From positions 26,151 through 90,150 of the forward strand of contig JAFSFH010000007.1 of NCBI GenBank assembly GCA_017435305.1: DNA of 64,000 nt, written 5' to 3'. The first letter of the stretch is position 1, and every line of letters starts with the position of its first letter. The position numbers and the translations under genes are program-made. The notes beneath the pieces are model-generated. The model was not told the origin of the DNA. It ran no database searches and worked only from the letters and a program-made list of their open reading frames with translations. Below, one piece after another: positions 42,129-52,113 of the stretch. This DNA comes from Clostridia bacterium (lineage in GTDB: Bacteria > Bacillota_A > Clostridia > Oscillospirales > Acutalibacteraceae).

Positions 42129-42501
42129 ATACAGTGCGCGAGTTCGGAACAAGGGGTATTTATGCCCTGAAACGAGCCCACGCAGACTGCACGATATGCG
42201 ATGAAGCGGGAGGTTGCGGCTTTAGAAGCCGGTTTTTCCGTGGAGTATGTCCGATTTCAAACCGGGCGAAGGAATACTGTGTGCAGAGAGAGGTTGTACG
42301 GCGTGCTGCGCCTGCCCAACGGGTGCGGAATGTCGAAAACTTGCGATTACACCCCCTCTATGCGATCAGTTACTGGCACCGACCCCGGGGTTTGCCGATT
42401 GGGCAAACGCCGGTTTTTTCACGGGGAGGGAGGAAACACCCGGCTCTGTGTTAGGTTTTGTGCCGGACCCGCCAAACAAAAATTACAAGGAGGCGTTTTT
42501 A
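42129..42501 (+). promoter_or_regulatory. Long leader of the S10 operon
   Basis: A 370-nt untranslated leader precedes rpsJ. It contains several GC-rich stems and, near 42389-42420, GGTTTGCC-GATT-GGGCAAACGCC followed by GGTTTTTT, which looks like an intrinsic terminator or attenuator. A Cys-rich open frame in this region has no ribosome site and is taken as chance. S10 operons are commonly autoregulated (by L4 in E. coli), so leader control is plausible. Confidence 0.5.
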
Positions 42502-42813
42502 GTGGCAGTCAAAGAGAAAATCCGTATTCGTATCAAGGGTTATGACCACCAGCTGGTGGATCAGGCCGCAGGCAAGATCGTGGAGACCGCTCGCCGCACC
42601 GGCGCTCGCGTTTCCGGTCCCGTGCCGCTTCCCACCGAGAAGGAAGTTGTCACCATCCTGCGCGCTGTTCACAAGTACAAGGATGCCCGTGAGCAGTTCG
42701 AGACCCGCACCCACAAGCGTCTGATCGACATCCTCAGACCGTCCAACAAGACCGTTGAGGCCCTGCAGGGCCTTGAGCTCCCCGCCGGTGTGGACATCGA
42801 GATCAAGCTGTAA
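42502..42813 (+). CDS. rpsJ: Ribosomal protein S10
   Basis: A 103-aa small-subunit protein, also NusE. It shows [40 protein letters not shown] and the C-terminal [16 protein letters not shown]. The start is GTG at 42502 with CAAGGAGG 8 nt upstream; the long upstream frame lacks any S10 similarity. It is the first gene of the S10-spc-alpha superoperon. Confidence 0.96.
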   Translation: MAVKEKIRIRIKGYDHQLVDQAAGKIVETARRTGARVSGPVPLPTEKEVVTILRAVHKYKDAREQFETRTHKRLIDILRPSNKTVEALQGLELPAGVDIEIKL

Positions 42814-42966
42814 TTAGCGGCTTGTCATCGTCCCGAAAGCGAGGTCATGTTGGTCCCTGACGTGCCCACTCAGGCATTTGGAACTCCGGCAACGGCCGGA
42901 AAGCCGGAATGCAGAGCATTATAAAGGTATATAAAGGGATCAACCAATAACCAAGGAGGTATAGAA

Positions 42967-43596
42967 ATGCAAAAAGCAATCATCGGCAAGAAGATCGGTA
43001 TGACTCAGATCTTCGACGCAAACGGCAACGTTGTTCCGGTGACCGTCGTTGAGGCGGGCCCCTGCGTTGTTGTTCAGAAGAAGACCGTGGAGAACGACGG
43101 CTACGCTGCTGTGCAGCTGGGCTTCGGCGATCTCCGCCCCGCACAGGTCAACAAGCCCATGCAGGGCCACTTCGCTAAGGCGGACGTCGCCGCCAAGCGC
43201 ACCCTGCGTGAGTTCCGTCTGGCTGACTGTGACGCCCTGAACGTGGGCGACGTGGTCAAGGCTGACACCTTCGCCGTTGGCGATCACGTGGACGTGGTCG
43301 GCACCAGCAAGGGTAAGGGCTACGCCGGCGTTGTCAAGCGCTGGAACCACGGCCGTCTGAAAGAGACCCACGGTTCCGGTCCTGTGGCCCGCCACTCCGG
43401 TTCCCAGGGTGTTATCGACCCTGCTCGTGTCTTCAAGGGCATGAAGGGCGCCGGTCATCTGGGCGCTGAGCGCGTGACCGTTCAGAACCTGGAGATCGTC
43501 AAGATCGACGTAGAGAACAACCTGATCGCCATTAAGGGTGCCATCCCCGGCCCCCGCAAGGGCATCGTGGTCATCTCCGACACCGTCAAAGCTTAA
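42967..43596 (+). CDS. rplC: Ribosomal protein L3
   Basis: A 209-aa early-binding large-subunit protein with [20 protein letters not shown] and the [15 protein letters not shown] loop, and [20 protein letters not shown]. The extended loop around residue 130-155 ([16 protein letters not shown]) reaches the peptidyl transferase centre. AAGGAGG precedes the ATG. The 153-bp gap after rpsJ has no gene. Confidence 0.97.
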   Translation: MQKAIIGKKIGMTQIFDANGNVVPVTVVEAGPCVVVQKKTVENDGYAAVQLGFGDLRPAQVNKPMQGHFAKADVAAKRTLREFRLADCDALNVGDVVKADTFAVGDHVDVVGTSKGKGYAGVVKRWNHGRLKETHGSGPVARHSGSQGVIDPARVFKGMKGAGHLGAERVTVQNLEIVKIDVENNLIAIKGAIPGPRKGIVVISDTVKA

Positions 43597-43614
43597 GGAA
43601 GGAGGAAATGAACT

Positions 43615-44238
43615 ATGCCTACCGTATCTGTTTATGATATGACTGGTAAGAAGACCAGCACCAAGAAGCTGTCCGACGACATTTTCGGCATCGAGCCCAA
43701 CGTGGCCGTGATGCACTCTGCCGTCATCAACTATCTGGCTAACCAGCGTCAGGGTACCCAGTCCACCAAGACCCGTTCTGAGGTCTCCGGCGGCGGTAAG
43801 AAGCCTTGGCGTCAGAAGGGTACCGGCCATGCTCGTCAGGGCTCTACCCGTTCTCCCCAGTGGACCCACGGTGGTGTTGCTCTGGGCCCGAAGCCCCGCA
43901 GCTACCGCTTTGCTCTGCCCAAGAAGGTTCGCCGTCTGGCTATGAAGTCCGCTTTCTCCACCAAGGTGGCGGCCGGCGAGATGATGATCCTGAAAGAGCT
44001 GAAGCTGGATGAGATCAAGACCAAGACCATGGTTAACCTGTTCGGCGCCCTGAAGGCCGACAAGAAGGTTCTGCTGGTCCTGCCTGAGAAGGATGAGAAG
44101 GTCATCCTGTCCGCTCGCAACATCCCCGGCGTGAAGACCGCGCTGGTGAACACGCTGAATGTGTATGACATTCTGAACTGCGATAAGTTCATCGTGGTGA
44201 AGGATGCCGTAGCTCAGCTGGAGGAGGTGTACAAATAA
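43615..44238 (+). CDS. rplD: Ribosomal protein L4
   Basis: A 207-aa protein lining the exit tunnel. It has the long basic loop [20 protein letters not shown] followed by [21 protein letters not shown]4 is the autogenous repressor of the S10 operon in E. coli; whether that applies here is unknown. The stop codon overlaps the rplW start by one base. Confidence 0.97.
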   Translation: MPTVSVYDMTGKKTSTKKLSDDIFGIEPNVAVMHSAVINYLANQRQGTQSTKTRSEVSGGGKKPWRQKGTGHARQGSTRSPQWTHGGVALGPKPRSYRFALPKKVRRLAMKSAFSTKVAAGEMMILKELKLDEIKTKTMVNLFGALKADKKVLLVLPEKDEKVILSARNIPGVKTALVNTLNVYDILNCDKFIVVKDAVAQLEEVYK

Positions 44239-44528
44239 TGAACGCTCGTGACATTATCCTGGCCCCCGTGATCACCGAGAAATCCGTGGCCGCTATGGGC
44301 GACAAGAAGTACACCTTCCGCGTGGCCGACGGCTCCAACAAGATCGAGATCGCTAAGGCGGTCGAGGAGATCTTCGGCGTCAAGGTCGCTAAGGTGAACA
44401 CCATCAGCATGAAGGGTAAGAAGCGCCGTATGGGTCGCTTCGAGGGCTACACTTCCGACTGGAAGAAGGCCGTGGTTACCCTGACCGAGGATTCCAAGAC
44501 CATCGAGTTCTTCGACGGCCTGTTCTAA
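44238..44528 (+). CDS. rplW: Ribosomal protein L23
   Basis: A 96-aa protein at the tunnel exit that docks SRP and trigger factor. It has [40 protein letters not shown] and the end [10 protein letters not shown]. It starts in the TAATG overlap with rplD, with GGAGG inside the rplD 3' end. Confidence 0.96.
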   Translation: MNARDIILAPVITEKSVAAMGDKKYTFRVADGSNKIEIAKAVEEIFGVKVAKVNTISMKGKKRRMGRFEGYTSDWKKAVVTLTEDSKTIEFFDGLF

Positions 44529-44625
44529 TTGGACATCCGCAACAAACGGCAACGTATGGAGGCCCTCGGCCTCCGCTAAGCCTGCACCAATGTGTGCATA
44601 GCCTGATAATAGGAGAGTGAATGGA

Positions 44626-45459
44626 ATGGCTATTAAGAATTATAAGCCGACTACTCCCGGCCGCCGCGGTATGTCCGTTATCGACTATACCCAGCTGTCG
44701 AAAGTAGCACCGGAAAAGAGCCTGCTGGCTCCCAAGAACAAAAAGGCCGGCCGCAACAGCTACGGCCGCATCACCATCCGTCATCGCGGCGGTGGTAACC
44801 GTCAGAAGTACCGTATCATCGACTTCAAGCGTAACAAGCTGGACGTCGCCGGTACCATTATGACCCTGGAGTATGACCCCAACCGCAGCGCTCACATCGC
44901 GCTGGTTCAGTACGAGGATGGCGAGAAGCGCTACATCATCGCTCCCGCCGGCCTGAAGGTGGGTGACGTGATCACCGCCGGCGCCTCTGCTGACATTAAG
45001 CCCGGCAACGCCCTGCCCCTGAGTGCGATCCCCACCGGTACCTTCATCCACAATGTGGAGCTGTATCCCGGTAAGGGTGCTCAGCTGGCTCGCTCTGCCG
45101 GCGTGATGGCCCAGCTGATGGGTAAGGAGAACAACCTGGCTATGATCCGTCTGCCCTCCGGCGAGATGCGGTATGTGCCGCTGAACTGCATGGCCACCAT
45201 CGGCCAGGTAGGCAACGCGGACCACGCCAACGTCCAGATCGGTAAGGCCGGTCGTAAGCGTCACATGGGTTGGAGACCCACCGTACGCGGTTCTGTTATG
45301 AACCCCTGCGATCACCCCCACGGTGGTGGTGAGGGTAAGTCCCCCATCGGCCGTCCCGGCCCTGTTACCCCCTGGGGTAAGCCCGCTCTGGGTTACAAGA
45401 CCCGTAAGACTCACAACCGCTCCGATAAGTTTATCGTGAAGCGCCGTAACAGCAAGTAA
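44626..45459 (+). CDS. rplB: Ribosomal protein L2
   Basis: A 277-aa highly conserved protein needed for subunit joining. It has [40 protein letters not shown] and the C-terminal [19 protein letters not shown] with the functional His. ATG at 44626 has AGGAGAG upstream; a GTG 9 nt before it is also in frame but less well placed. Confidence 0.97.
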   Translation: MAIKNYKPTTPGRRGMSVIDYTQLSKVAPEKSLLAPKNKKAGRNSYGRITIRHRGGGNRQKYRIIDFKRNKLDVAGTIMTLEYDPNRSAHIALVQYEDGEKRYIIAPAGLKVGDVITAGASADIKPGNALPLSAIPTGTFIHNVELYPGKGAQLARSAGVMAQLMGKENNLAMIRLPSGEMRYVPLNCMATIGQVGNADHANVQIGKAGRKRHMGWRPTVRGSVMNPCDHPHGGGEGKSPIGRPGPVTPWGKPALGYKTRKTHNRSDKFIVKRRNSK

Positions 45460-45479
45460 GCGAAAGGAGATCAAGATTT

Positions 45480-45752
45480 ATGGGTAGAAGCGTAAAGAAG
45501 GGTCCTTTCGTGCAGCCTGTGCTGCTGAAACGGGTCCAAGAGATGAATAAGGCCGGTGAGAAGCGCATCCTGAAGACCTGGAGCCGCTCCTCCACCATTT
45601 TCCCGGACTTTGTCGGTCACACCTTCGCCGTCCACGACGGCCGCAAGCACGTGCCGGTCTACGTCACCGAGGATATGGTCGGTCACAAGCTGGGCGAGTT
45701 CGCCCCCACCCGTACTTTTAAGGGCCACGCCGGCTCCAAGAGTACGAAATAA
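45480..45752 (+). CDS. rpsS: Ribosomal protein S19
   Basis: A 90-aa small-subunit head protein: [40 protein letters not shown] and the end [21 protein letters not shown] precedes the ATG. It sits between rplB and rplV as expected. Confidence 0.97.
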   Translation: MGRSVKKGPFVQPVLLKRVQEMNKAGEKRILKTWSRSSTIFPDFVGHTFAVHDGRKHVPVYVTEDMVGHKLGEFAPTRTFKGHAGSKSTK

Positions 45753-45772
45753 GCGGAAAGGAGAGAATTGTC

Positions 45773-46108
45773 ATGCAAGCTAAAGCTACTGCCACTTACG
45801 TGCGCATTTCGCCCCGTAAGGTTAAGATCGTTCTCGACCTCATCCGCAATAAGCCGGTGGATGTCGCTGCAGCGATTCTGAAGTTCACCCCCAAGGCCGC
45901 CTGTGAGCCTGTCGGCAAACTGCTGAAGTCTGCCGTCGCCAATGCCGAGAACAACTTCAACATGGACAAGAGCCAGTTGTACGTTGCCGAGGCTCTGGTT
46001 TGCCCCGGCCCCATCATGAAGCGTATCCGTCCTCGTGCCCAGGGTCGTGCGTATCGCATCGAGAAGCGCACCTCTCACATCACCCTGGTGCTGGGCGAGA
46101 TGGAATAA
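45773..46108 (+). CDS. rplV: Ribosomal protein L22
   Basis: A 111-aa protein contacting all 23S domains. It has [20 protein letters not shown], and the tunnel hairpin region [20 protein letters not shown] ends HITLVLGE. Changes in that hairpin give macrolide resistance in other species; none is evident here. AAAGGAGAG precedes the ATG. Confidence 0.97.
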   Translation: MQAKATATYVRISPRKVKIVLDLIRNKPVDVAAAILKFTPKAACEPVGKLLKSAVANAENNFNMDKSQLYVAEALVCPGPIMKRIRPRAQGRAYRIEKRTSHITLVLGEME

Positions 46109-46123
46109 GCGAGGAGGTATAGT

Positions 46124-46792
46124 ATGGGACAGAAAGTTAATCCTCACGGCCTTCGGGTCGGTGTGATCAAAAACTGGGACTCCCGCTGGTTTGTTAAGGA
46201 TAGCGAGTTCGGCGATACGCTGGTCTCCGACTACAACCTGCGCAAGTTCCTGAAGAAGACCCTGTATGACGCCGGCATCGCTCTGATCGAGATCGAGCGC
46301 GACGCCAACCGCGTGCGCGTGAACATCCACTGTGCGAAGCCCGGTCTGGTCATTGGCCAGGGCGGCAGCAAGATCGACGCCCTGCGCGACGCTTGTAAGA
46401 AGCAGCTGGGCGGCAAGGACGTTCTGCTGAACATCGTCGAGGTCAAGAGCCCCGACGTCAACGCTCAGCTGGTCGCTGAGAACATCGCCCAGCAGCTGGA
46501 GAAGCGTATCGCTTTCCGCCGCGCGATGAAGGGTGCCATTGGCCGTGCTATGAAGCTGGGCGCCAAGGGTATCAAGATCAAGTTGTCCGGTCGTCTGAAC
46601 GGCGCCGAGATCGCCCGCGTTGAGCAGTATCACGAGGGCACCATTCCGCTGCAGACTCTGCGTGCGGACATCGACTATGGCTTCGCTGAGGCCAACACCA
46701 CCTACGGCAAGATCGGTATCAAGACCTGGATCTACCGCGGCGAGGTGCTGGTGGGCGCTGCCAAACCCCGTCGGGAAGGAGGCCGCAAGTAA
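46124..46792 (+). CDS. rpsC: Ribosomal protein S3
   Basis: A 222-aa protein at the mRNA entry site. It contains the KH domain motif [20 protein letters not shown], and the S3 signature region [20 protein letters not shown] with [27 protein letters not shown] precedes the ATG. The stop overlaps the rplP start by one base. Confidence 0.97.
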   Translation: MGQKVNPHGLRVGVIKNWDSRWFVKDSEFGDTLVSDYNLRKFLKKTLYDAGIALIEIERDANRVRVNIHCAKPGLVIGQGGSKIDALRDACKKQLGGKDVLLNIVEVKSPDVNAQLVAENIAQQLEKRIAFRRAMKGAIGRAMKLGAKGIKIKLSGRLNGAEIARVEQYHEGTIPLQTLRADIDYGFAEANTTYGKIGIKTWIYRGEVLVGAAKPRREGGRK

Positions 46793-47220
46793 TGCTGTTA
46801 CCTAAGAGAGTAAAGTACCGTCGTGTGCACCGCGGTCGTCTGACCGGCGAGGCCCATCGCGGCAACAAGGTCACCTACGGTGAGTACGGTCTGCAGGCCA
46901 CCGAGCCCGCTTGGATCACCTCCCGTCAGATCGAGGCCGCCCGTATCGCCATGACCCGTTACATCAAGCGTGGCGGTAAGGTCTGGATCAAGATTTTCCC
47001 CGATAAGCCCATCACCGAGAAGCCCGCTGAGACCCGCATGGGTTCCGGTAAAGGTTCTCCCGAGTACTGGGTGGCCGTGGTTAAGCCCGGTCGCATTATG
47101 TTTGAGATGGACGGCGTTGCCGAGGACGTGGCCCGCGAGGCTCTGCGTCTGGCCGCTAACAAGCTGCCCATCAAGTGCAAATTTGTCCGCAAGGAAGAAA
47201 CGGATGGTGAGCAGGCATGA
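46792..47220 (+). CDS. rplP: Ribosomal protein L16
   Basis: A 142-aa protein near the A-site. It has [24 protein letters not shown]-like [20 protein letters not shown] and [20 protein letters not shown]. The gene overlaps rpsC by one base and rpmC by four (ATGA). Confidence 0.97.
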   Translation: MLLPKRVKYRRVHRGRLTGEAHRGNKVTYGEYGLQATEPAWITSRQIEAARIAMTRYIKRGGKVWIKIFPDKPITEKPAETRMGSGKGSPEYWVAVVKPGRIMFEMDGVAEDVAREALRLAANKLPIKCKFVRKEETDGEQA

Positions 47221-47426
47221 AATCTAACGAACTGATTAAGATCCGCGAGATGACCGACGTGGAGCTGAACAAGAAGCTCGCTGACCTGAAGGAAGAGCTG
47301 TTCCACCTGCGTTTCCAGCACGCCATCAACCAGCTTGACAACCCCATGCGCCTGAAGGCGGTCCGCAAGGAGATCGCGGTTGTCAAGACCATCATTCGTG
47401 AGCGTGAGCTCAAGGCTCAGGCGTAA
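47217..47426 (+). CDS. rpmC: Ribosomal protein L29
   Basis: A 69-aa two-helix protein beside L23 at the tunnel exit: [20 protein letters not shown] and [20 protein letters not shown]. Coupled to rplP by the ATGA overlap. rpsQ follows 19 nt later. Confidence 0.95.
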   Translation: MKSNELIKIREMTDVELNKKLADLKEELFHLRFQHAINQLDNPMRLKAVRKEIAVVKTIIRERELKAQA

Positions 47427-47445
47427 CGGAAGGAGGATATAAGTT

Positions 47446-47703
47446 ATGAGCGAGCGGAATCTGAGAAAAACCCGTACCGGTATCGTTGTGTCCGATAAGA
47501 TGGACAAGACCGTCGTGGTCGCCATCGCCGACAACGTCCGGCATCCCCTGTACAAGAAGATCGTTAAGCGCACCGTGAAGATCAAAGCTCACGATGAGAA
47601 TAACGAGTGCCGCGTGGGCGACCGCGTGGCGATGATGGAGACCCGCCACCTGTCCAAGGATAAGTGCTGGCGCGTGACCGAGATCATCGAGAAAGCGAAG
47701 TAA
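47446..47703 (+). CDS. rpsQ: Ribosomal protein S17
   Basis: An 85-aa OB-fold primary binder of 16S r[43 protein letters not shown] and [38 protein letters not shown] precedes the ATG. It is followed by a 367-bp gap that interrupts the operon. Confidence 0.96.
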   Translation: MSERNLRKTRTGIVVSDKMDKTVVVAIADNVRHPLYKKIVKRTVKIKAHDENNECRVGDRVAMMETRHLSKDKCWRVTEIIEKAK

Positions 47704-47736
47704 TTACGTTAGCAGCACCTCATACCGTCTTGTGAC

Positions 47737-48016
47737 CTAGCCAAAGCATTTAAACCCGAAACAGCCTTAAAGGGCGATTTTTCGGTATCTTTTGGCTCAT
47801 TGTCGCACATAGGCGTCAGCCTTATGTGCTCCGCTTCACCAAAATCTACACAAAAAAGCGCACCTTTAAAGGTCGTAGAATTTTGTGACAACGGATTTTT
47901 TGGTGAGCAAGGCAAACACGCAGTGAATACCGAGGGTATTCACGAGTATTTTAACGAAGCCTCAGCGGAAAATCCGTATCACAAAATCTGATTCGGGCTT
48001 GAATACTTTGGCTTAG
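47737..48016. mobile_element. MITE-like foldback insertion within the S10 operon
   Basis: Imperfect terminal inverted repeats begin CTAGCCAAAGCATTTAAACC (47737-47764) and, on the complement, CTAAGCCAAAGTATTCAAGC (48016-47988). Inside are a second inverted pair CCTTAAAGGGCG/CGCACCTTTAAAGG and a central palindrome GCACATAGGCG/GCCTTATGTGC (47805-47829). The whole would fold back on itself. Short frames on both strands lack ribosome sites. No transposase is present. It lies between rpsQ and rplN, normally adjacent genes. Confidence 0.75.
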
Positions 48017-48070
48017 AGTCAGCAGGGTTGGTGTTATAAAATGGTGCTTCCTTGAAAGGAGGAAACAACT

Positions 48071-48439
48071 GTGGTTCAACAGCAAACTTACCTGAAGGTT
48101 GCGGACAACACCGGCGCGAAAGAGCTTATGTGCATTCGCGTGCTGGGTGGTTCCGGCCGTCGGTATGCCAACATCGGCGACGTGGTAGTCGCCTCTGTTA
48201 AGAAAGCCGCCCCCGGCGGTGTCGTTAAGAAGGGTGACGTCGTTAAGGCGGTCATCGTTCGCTCCGTGAAGGGTCTGCGTCGCGCCGACGGTACTTACAT
48301 CCGTTTTGACGAGAACGCCGCCGTCATCATCCGTGATGACAAGACCCCCCGCGGTACCCGTATCTTTGGGCCTGTGGCCCGCGAGCTGCGCGACAAGGAT
48401 TATCTGAAGATCCTGTCCCTGGCTCCCGAAGTTCTGTAA
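48071..48439 (+). CDS. rplN: Ribosomal protein L14
   Basis: A 122-aa interface protein with [40 protein letters not shown] and [20 protein letters not shown]. The start is GTG at 48071 with AAAGGAGG about 9 nt upstream. It is the first gene after the foldback insertion. Confidence 0.96.
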   Translation: MVQQQTYLKVADNTGAKELMCIRVLGGSGRRYANIGDVVVASVKKAAPGGVVKKGDVVKAVIVRSVKGLRRADGTYIRFDENAAVIIRDDKTPRGTRIFGPVARELRDKDYLKILSLAPEVL

Positions 48440-48454
48440 TTGGAGGTGTCGAAA

Positions 48455-48787
48455 TTGAGTAACAAACTGCATGTGAAAAAGGACGATACCGTCCTGATCC
48501 TCTCCGGTGACGATAAGGGCAAGCAGGGCAAGGTCCTGGCTGTCAGCCCCAAGGAGGGCAAGGTCATCGTTGAGGGTATCAACATGGTCAAGAAGCACGT
48601 TAAGCCCCGTCAGGCTGGCGAGCAGGGTGGCATCATCGAGGCCGAGGGCGCTATGTACGCCACCAAGGTCCAGGTGGTGTGCCCCGCTTGCAAAAAGGCG
48701 ACCCGCATCAGCCACAAGAAAGTGACCAACGATGCCGGTAAGAGCCGTTCCGTCCGCATCTGCAAGAAGTGCGGCGAAGAAATTTAA
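48455..48787 (+). CDS. rplX: Ribosomal protein L24
   Basis: A 110-aa assembly-initiator protein with KOW motif: KLHVKKDDTVLILSGDDKGK, INMVKKHVKPRQAGEQGGI. The C-terminus has CPACKKATRISHK and RICKKCGEE, giving two CxxC pairs. The start is TTG at 48455 with GGAGGTG 6 nt upstream; the frame opens earlier only at a TTG that lies upstream of this Shine-Dalgarno. Confidence 0.93.
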   Translation: MSNKLHVKKDDTVLILSGDDKGKQGKVLAVSPKEGKVIVEGINMVKKHVKPRQAGEQGGIIEAEGAMYATKVQVVCPACKKATRISHKKVTNDAGKSRSVRICKKCGEEI

Positions 48788-48802
48788 AGGAGGTAGGAGA
48801 GA

Positions 48803-49342
48803 ATGGCTACTTTAAAAGAAACCTATAAGAATGACATCGCTCCTGCCCTGATGAAGAAGTTCGGTTACAAGAGCGTTATGCAGATCCCGAAGCTGGACAA
48901 GGTTGTTATCAACGTTGGCTGCGGCGAGGCTCGCGACAACGCTAAGGTGATCGACGCCATCATCAACGACCTGTCCGCCATCACCGGTCAGCGTCCCGTT
49001 GTTTGTAAGGCCCGTAAGTCTGTGGCTAACTTCAAGCTGCGTGAGGGTATGAACATCGGCGCTAAGGTGACCCTGCGCGGTGAGCGTATGTACGAGTTCG
49101 TCGACCGTCTGTTCAACGTGGCGCTGCCCCGTGTCCGCGACTTCCGCGGCATCAACGCCAACTCCTTTGACGGCCGCGGCAACTACAACATGGGTCTGAA
49201 GGAGCAGTTGATCTTCCCCGAGATCGACTACGATAAGATCGACAAGGTGCGCGGCATGGACCTGTGCTTTGTCACCACCGCTAACACCGACGAAGAGGCA
49301 CGCGAGCTGCTCACCCTGATGGGCGCTCCGTTCGCGAAGTAA
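48803..49342 (+). CDS. rplE: Ribosomal protein L5
   Basis: A 179-aa 5S rRNA-binding protein: [40 protein letters not shown] and [37 protein letters not shown] precedes the ATG. Confidence 0.97.
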   Translation: MATLKETYKNDIAPALMKKFGYKSVMQIPKLDKVVINVGCGEARDNAKVIDAIINDLSAITGQRPVVCKARKSVANFKLREGMNIGAKVTLRGERMYEFVDRLFNVALPRVRDFRGINANSFDGRGNYNMGLKEQLIFPEIDYDKIDKVRGMDLCFVTTANTDEEARELLTLMGAPFAK

Positions 49343-49357
49343 GGAGGAGAATGAATT

Positions 49358-49543
49358 ATGGCAAAGACTTCTATGAAACTGAAGCAGCAGAAGGCGCCTA
49401 AGTTCTCCACTCGCGCCTACAACCGCTGCAAGATCTGCGGCCGTCCCCACGCTTACCTGCGTCGGTATGGCATCTGCCGTATTTGCTTCCGTGAGCTGGC
49501 CTACAAGGGTCAGATCCCGGGCGTGAAGAAGGCCAGTTGGTAA
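49358..49543 (+). CDS. rpsN: Ribosomal protein S14, zinc-binding type
   Basis: A 61-aa short S14 with [20 protein letters not shown], giving two CxxC pairs, and the end [11 protein letters not shown]. The short zinc form is typical of Firmicutes. TAAGGAGGAGA precedes the ATG. Confidence 0.96.
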   Translation: MAKTSMKLKQQKAPKFSTRAYNRCKICGRPHAYLRRYGICRICFRELAYKGQIPGVKKASW

Positions 49544-49581
49544 TTTAAGCAATAGCAACCATTTATAAGGAGGTAGAGGTT

Positions 49582-49983
49582 ATGCAAATTTCTGATACTA
49601 TCGCCGATATGCTGACTCGGATTCGCAATGCGAACTCTGCCAAGCATGAGACGGTGGATATTCCCGCTTCCAACATGAAGAAGGCTATTGCCCAGATTCT
49701 TGTTGACGAGGGATATGTCAAAGAGTACAAAGTCATCGAAGATGGCAAACAGGGCATCATCCGTATTGCTCTGAAATATCAGGGTGCTTCCCGCACCCCC
49801 GTTCTGCAGGGCCTGCGCCGCGTGTCCAAGCCCGGTCTGCGTATCTACACCAGCTGTGAGGATATGCCCCGGGTGATGAAGGGCATCGGCACCGCTATCG
49901 TTTCCACTTCCAAGGGCGTTATGACCGATAAGGCCGCCCGTAAAGAGAACGTGGGCGGCGAAGTCCTGGCATTCATTTGGTAA
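49582..49983 (+). CDS. rpsH: Ribosomal protein S8
   Basis: A 133-aa 16S central-domain binder: [20 protein letters not shown] at the start and [20 protein letters not shown] near the end, finishing [10 protein letters not shown]8 is the spc operon repressor in E. coli. ATAAGGAGGTAGAGGTT precedes the ATG. Confidence 0.97.
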   Translation: MQISDTIADMLTRIRNANSAKHETVDIPASNMKKAIAQILVDEGYVKEYKVIEDGKQGIIRIALKYQGASRTPVLQGLRRVSKPGLRIYTSCEDMPRVMKGIGTAIVSTSKGVMTDKAARKENVGGEVLAFIW

Positions 49984-49997
49984 GGGGGTAGAAGAGT

Positions 49998-50546
49998 ATG
50001 TCTAGAATTGGTCGCAAGCCCATCGCTATCCCCGCCGGTGTGGAGGTTAAGGTGGACAACGGTCTGGTGACCGTCAAGGGTCCCAAGGGCACCCTGTCCC
50101 AGAAGATCAACCCCATCATCTCCGTTGAGGTGAACGGCAACGAAGTGAACGTTACCCGTCCTAACGACGAGAAGGAAGCCCGTTCTCTGCACGGTCTGTC
50201 CCGCACCCTGATCAACAATATGGTGATCGGTGTTACCGAAGGCTACAAGAAGGAGCTGGAGGTCAACGGTGTCGGTTACCGTGTGCAGAAGCAGGGTGAC
50301 ACTCTGGTTATGAACCTGGGTTACAGCCATCAGGTGTTTGTCAAGGAGATTCCCGGCATCACCATCGAGGCTCCCGGCCCCAACCAGATCATCATCTCCG
50401 GCGCCGACAAGCAGCTGGTTGGCCAGTTTGCTGCCGAGGTCCGCGAGAAGAGACCCCCCGAGCCTTATAAGGGCAAGGGCATTAAGTATGCCACCGAGCA
50501 CATCCGCCGCAAGGAAGGTAAGGCCGGCGGTAAGGGTAAGAAATAA
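49998..50546 (+). CDS. rplF: Ribosomal protein L6
   Basis: A 182-aa protein at the factor-binding site: [40 protein letters not shown] and the signature [20 protein letters not shown]. The C-terminus is Lys/Gly-rich. GGGGGTAGAAGAGT precedes the ATG, a fair ribosome site. Confidence 0.97.
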   Translation: MSRIGRKPIAIPAGVEVKVDNGLVTVKGPKGTLSQKINPIISVEVNGNEVNVTRPNDEKEARSLHGLSRTLINNMVIGVTEGYKKELEVNGVGYRVQKQGDTLVMNLGYSHQVFVKEIPGITIEAPGPNQIIISGADKQLVGQFAAEVREKRPPEPYKGKGIKYATEHIRRKEGKAGGKGKK

Positions 50547-50563
50547 GGGAGGAGTGAATAGTT

Positions 50564-50923
50564 ATGGTGAGCAAAAAAGATCGTAATGCAGCCCGTCTGC
50601 ATCGCCACAAGCGCGTGCGCGGCAAGATCAGCGGTACCGCTGCTCGTCCCCGTCTCGCTGTTTTCCGCTCTCTGAATCACATCTCCGCCCAGGTGATCGA
50701 TGATGTCAAGGGAGTAACCCTGGTCGCCGCCTCCTCTATGGAGAAGGATTTCGGTATGACCGGTGGTAACAAGATCGCTGCCCGCAAGGTGGGCGAGCTG
50801 ATCGCTAACCGCGCCGCCGATAAGGGTATCACCGAGGTCGTGTTCGACCGCGGCGGCTATGTCTACCACGGCCGTGTGCAAGAGCTGGCCGAAGGCGCCC
50901 GTGAGGGCGGCCTCAAGTTCTAA
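50564..50923 (+). CDS. rplR: Ribosomal protein L18
   Basis: A 119-aa 5S rRNA-binding protein: [34 protein letters not shown] and [37 protein letters not shown] precedes the ATG. rpsE follows 19 nt later. Confidence 0.96.
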   Translation: MVSKKDRNAARLHRHKRVRGKISGTAARPRLAVFRSLNHISAQVIDDVKGVTLVAASSMEKDFGMTGGNKIAARKVGELIANRAADKGITEVVFDRGGYVYHGRVQELAEGAREGGLKF

Positions 50924-50942
50924 GGAAAGGGAGGAATATACT

Positions 50943-51443
50943 TTGGCCAGAAGAGAAGAAATTGTCAGCGAATACAAAGAGACCGTGGTTGCCATTAACC
51001 GTGTCAGCAAGACCGTTAAGGGCGGCCGTGTCATGAAATTCGCAGCCCTGGTCGTCGTGGGCGACGGCAAGGGCACCGTGGGCTTCGGTACCGGTAAGGC
51101 CGGCGAGGTCCCGGACGCTATCCGTAAGGGCATCGAGGATGCCAAGAAGAATCTGGTGAAGATTTCCCTGAAGGGCAGCACCATCCCCCACGAGGTGATT
51201 GGTAAGTTCGGCGCCGGCGAGGTTCTGATGAAGCCCGCCGCCCCCGGTACCGGTATTATTGCCGGTGGTACCGTCCGTGCCGTGGCTGAGGCCGCCGGCA
51301 TCAAGGATATCCGTGCCAAGGCTCTGCGCTCCAACAACCCCTACAACGTTGTTAACGCCACCATGTGCGGTCTGAAGCAGCTGCGTACTGCTGAAGAGGC
51401 TGCCGCCAACCGTGGCAAGTCCGCGCAGGACATCTTAGGTTAA
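50943..51443 (+). CDS. rpsE: Ribosomal protein S5
   Basis: A 166-aa protein at the mRNA entry with dsRBD-like N-terminal fold: [40 protein letters not shown] and [20 protein letters not shown]. The start is TTG at 50943, with GGGAGGA 7 nt upstream. The longer frame back to 50859 lies inside rplR. Confidence 0.95.
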   Translation: MARREEIVSEYKETVVAINRVSKTVKGGRVMKFAALVVVGDGKGTVGFGTGKAGEVPDAIRKGIEDAKKNLVKISLKGSTIPHEVIGKFGAGEVLMKPAAPGTGIIAGGTVRAVAEAAGIKDIRAKALRSNNPYNVVNATMCGLKQLRTAEEAAANRGKSAQDILG

Positions 51444-51457
51444 GGAGGACATAGACA

Positions 51458-51640
51458 ATGGCTAAGAAGAACACCATTCAGATTAAGCTGGTCAAGAGCA
51501 CCATCGGCTGCAAGAAGGACCAGATTGCCACTGCCGCGTCCCTGGGCCTGAAGAAGATCGGTGACGTCACCGTTCAGCCTGACAACGCCGCCACCAATGG
51601 CAAGATCGCTAAGATCATTCACCTCATCGAGGTCAACTAA
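51458..51640 (+). CDS. rpmD: Ribosomal protein L30
   Basis: A 60-aa protein: KKNTIQIKLVKSTIGCKKDQ at the start and the second helix region NGKIAKIIHLIEVN at the end. TAAGGAGGACATAGACA precedes the ATG. Order rpsE-rpmD-rplO is canonical. Confidence 0.95.
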   Translation: MAKKNTIQIKLVKSTIGCKKDQIATAASLGLKKIGDVTVQPDNAATNGKIAKIIHLIEVN

Positions 51641-51671
51641 CGCTTAAAACCAAGCAAGGAGGTGCAATCCA

Positions 51672-52112
51672 ATGAAACTTCATGAGCTTTCTCCGGCTCC
51701 CGGCTCTGTTCGGGACGTCAAGCGTATCGGCCGTGGTCACGGTTCCGGTAACGGCAAGACCGCCGGTAAGGGTCACAAGGGTCAGAAGGCCCGTGCCGGT
51801 CGCGGTATCCGTGCCGGTTTTGAGGGTGGCCAGATGCCCCTGCAGCGTCGCATCCCCAAGAGAGGCTTCAACAACATCTTCGCAACTCCCTACACCACCA
51901 TCAACGTGGCGGTCCTGAACCGCTTTGAGGATGGCGCTGTGGTGAATGCAGAGGCGCTGCTGAACGCCGGTATTATCAAAAAAGCCCCCTATGGCGTCAA
52001 GGTCCTGGGCAACGGTAAGATCGAGAAGAACCTGACCGTGCAGGTCGCCGCCTTCTCCGAGTCCGCCAAGGCCAAGATCGAGGCCGCGGGCGGAAAGGCC
52101 GAGGTGATCTGA
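51672..52112 (+). CDS. rplO: Ribosomal protein L15
   Basis: A 146-aa late-assembly protein: [20 protein letters not shown], the Gly-rich [20 protein letters not shown], and [37 protein letters not shown] precedes the ATG. secY starts one base after the stop codon. Confidence 0.96.
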   Translation: MKLHELSPAPGSVRDVKRIGRGHGSGNGKTAGKGHKGQKARAGRGIRAGFEGGQMPLQRRIPKRGFNNIFATPYTTINVAVLNRFEDGAVVNAEALLNAGIIKKAPYGVKVLGNGKIEKNLTVQVAAFSESAKAKIEAAGGKAEVI

Positions 52113-52113
52113 C

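Noticed and set aside
42134..42500. Cys-rich upstream frame fused in frame to rpsJ
   Set aside because: No Shine-Dalgarno precedes it, S10 proteins begin at the [10 protein letters not shown] segment, and a good AAGGAGG lies before the GTG at 42502.
47709..47991. Short frames on both strands inside the S10-operon insertion
   Set aside because: They lie within the foldback element, have no ribosome binding site and no domain. The inverted-repeat architecture explains the sequence better.
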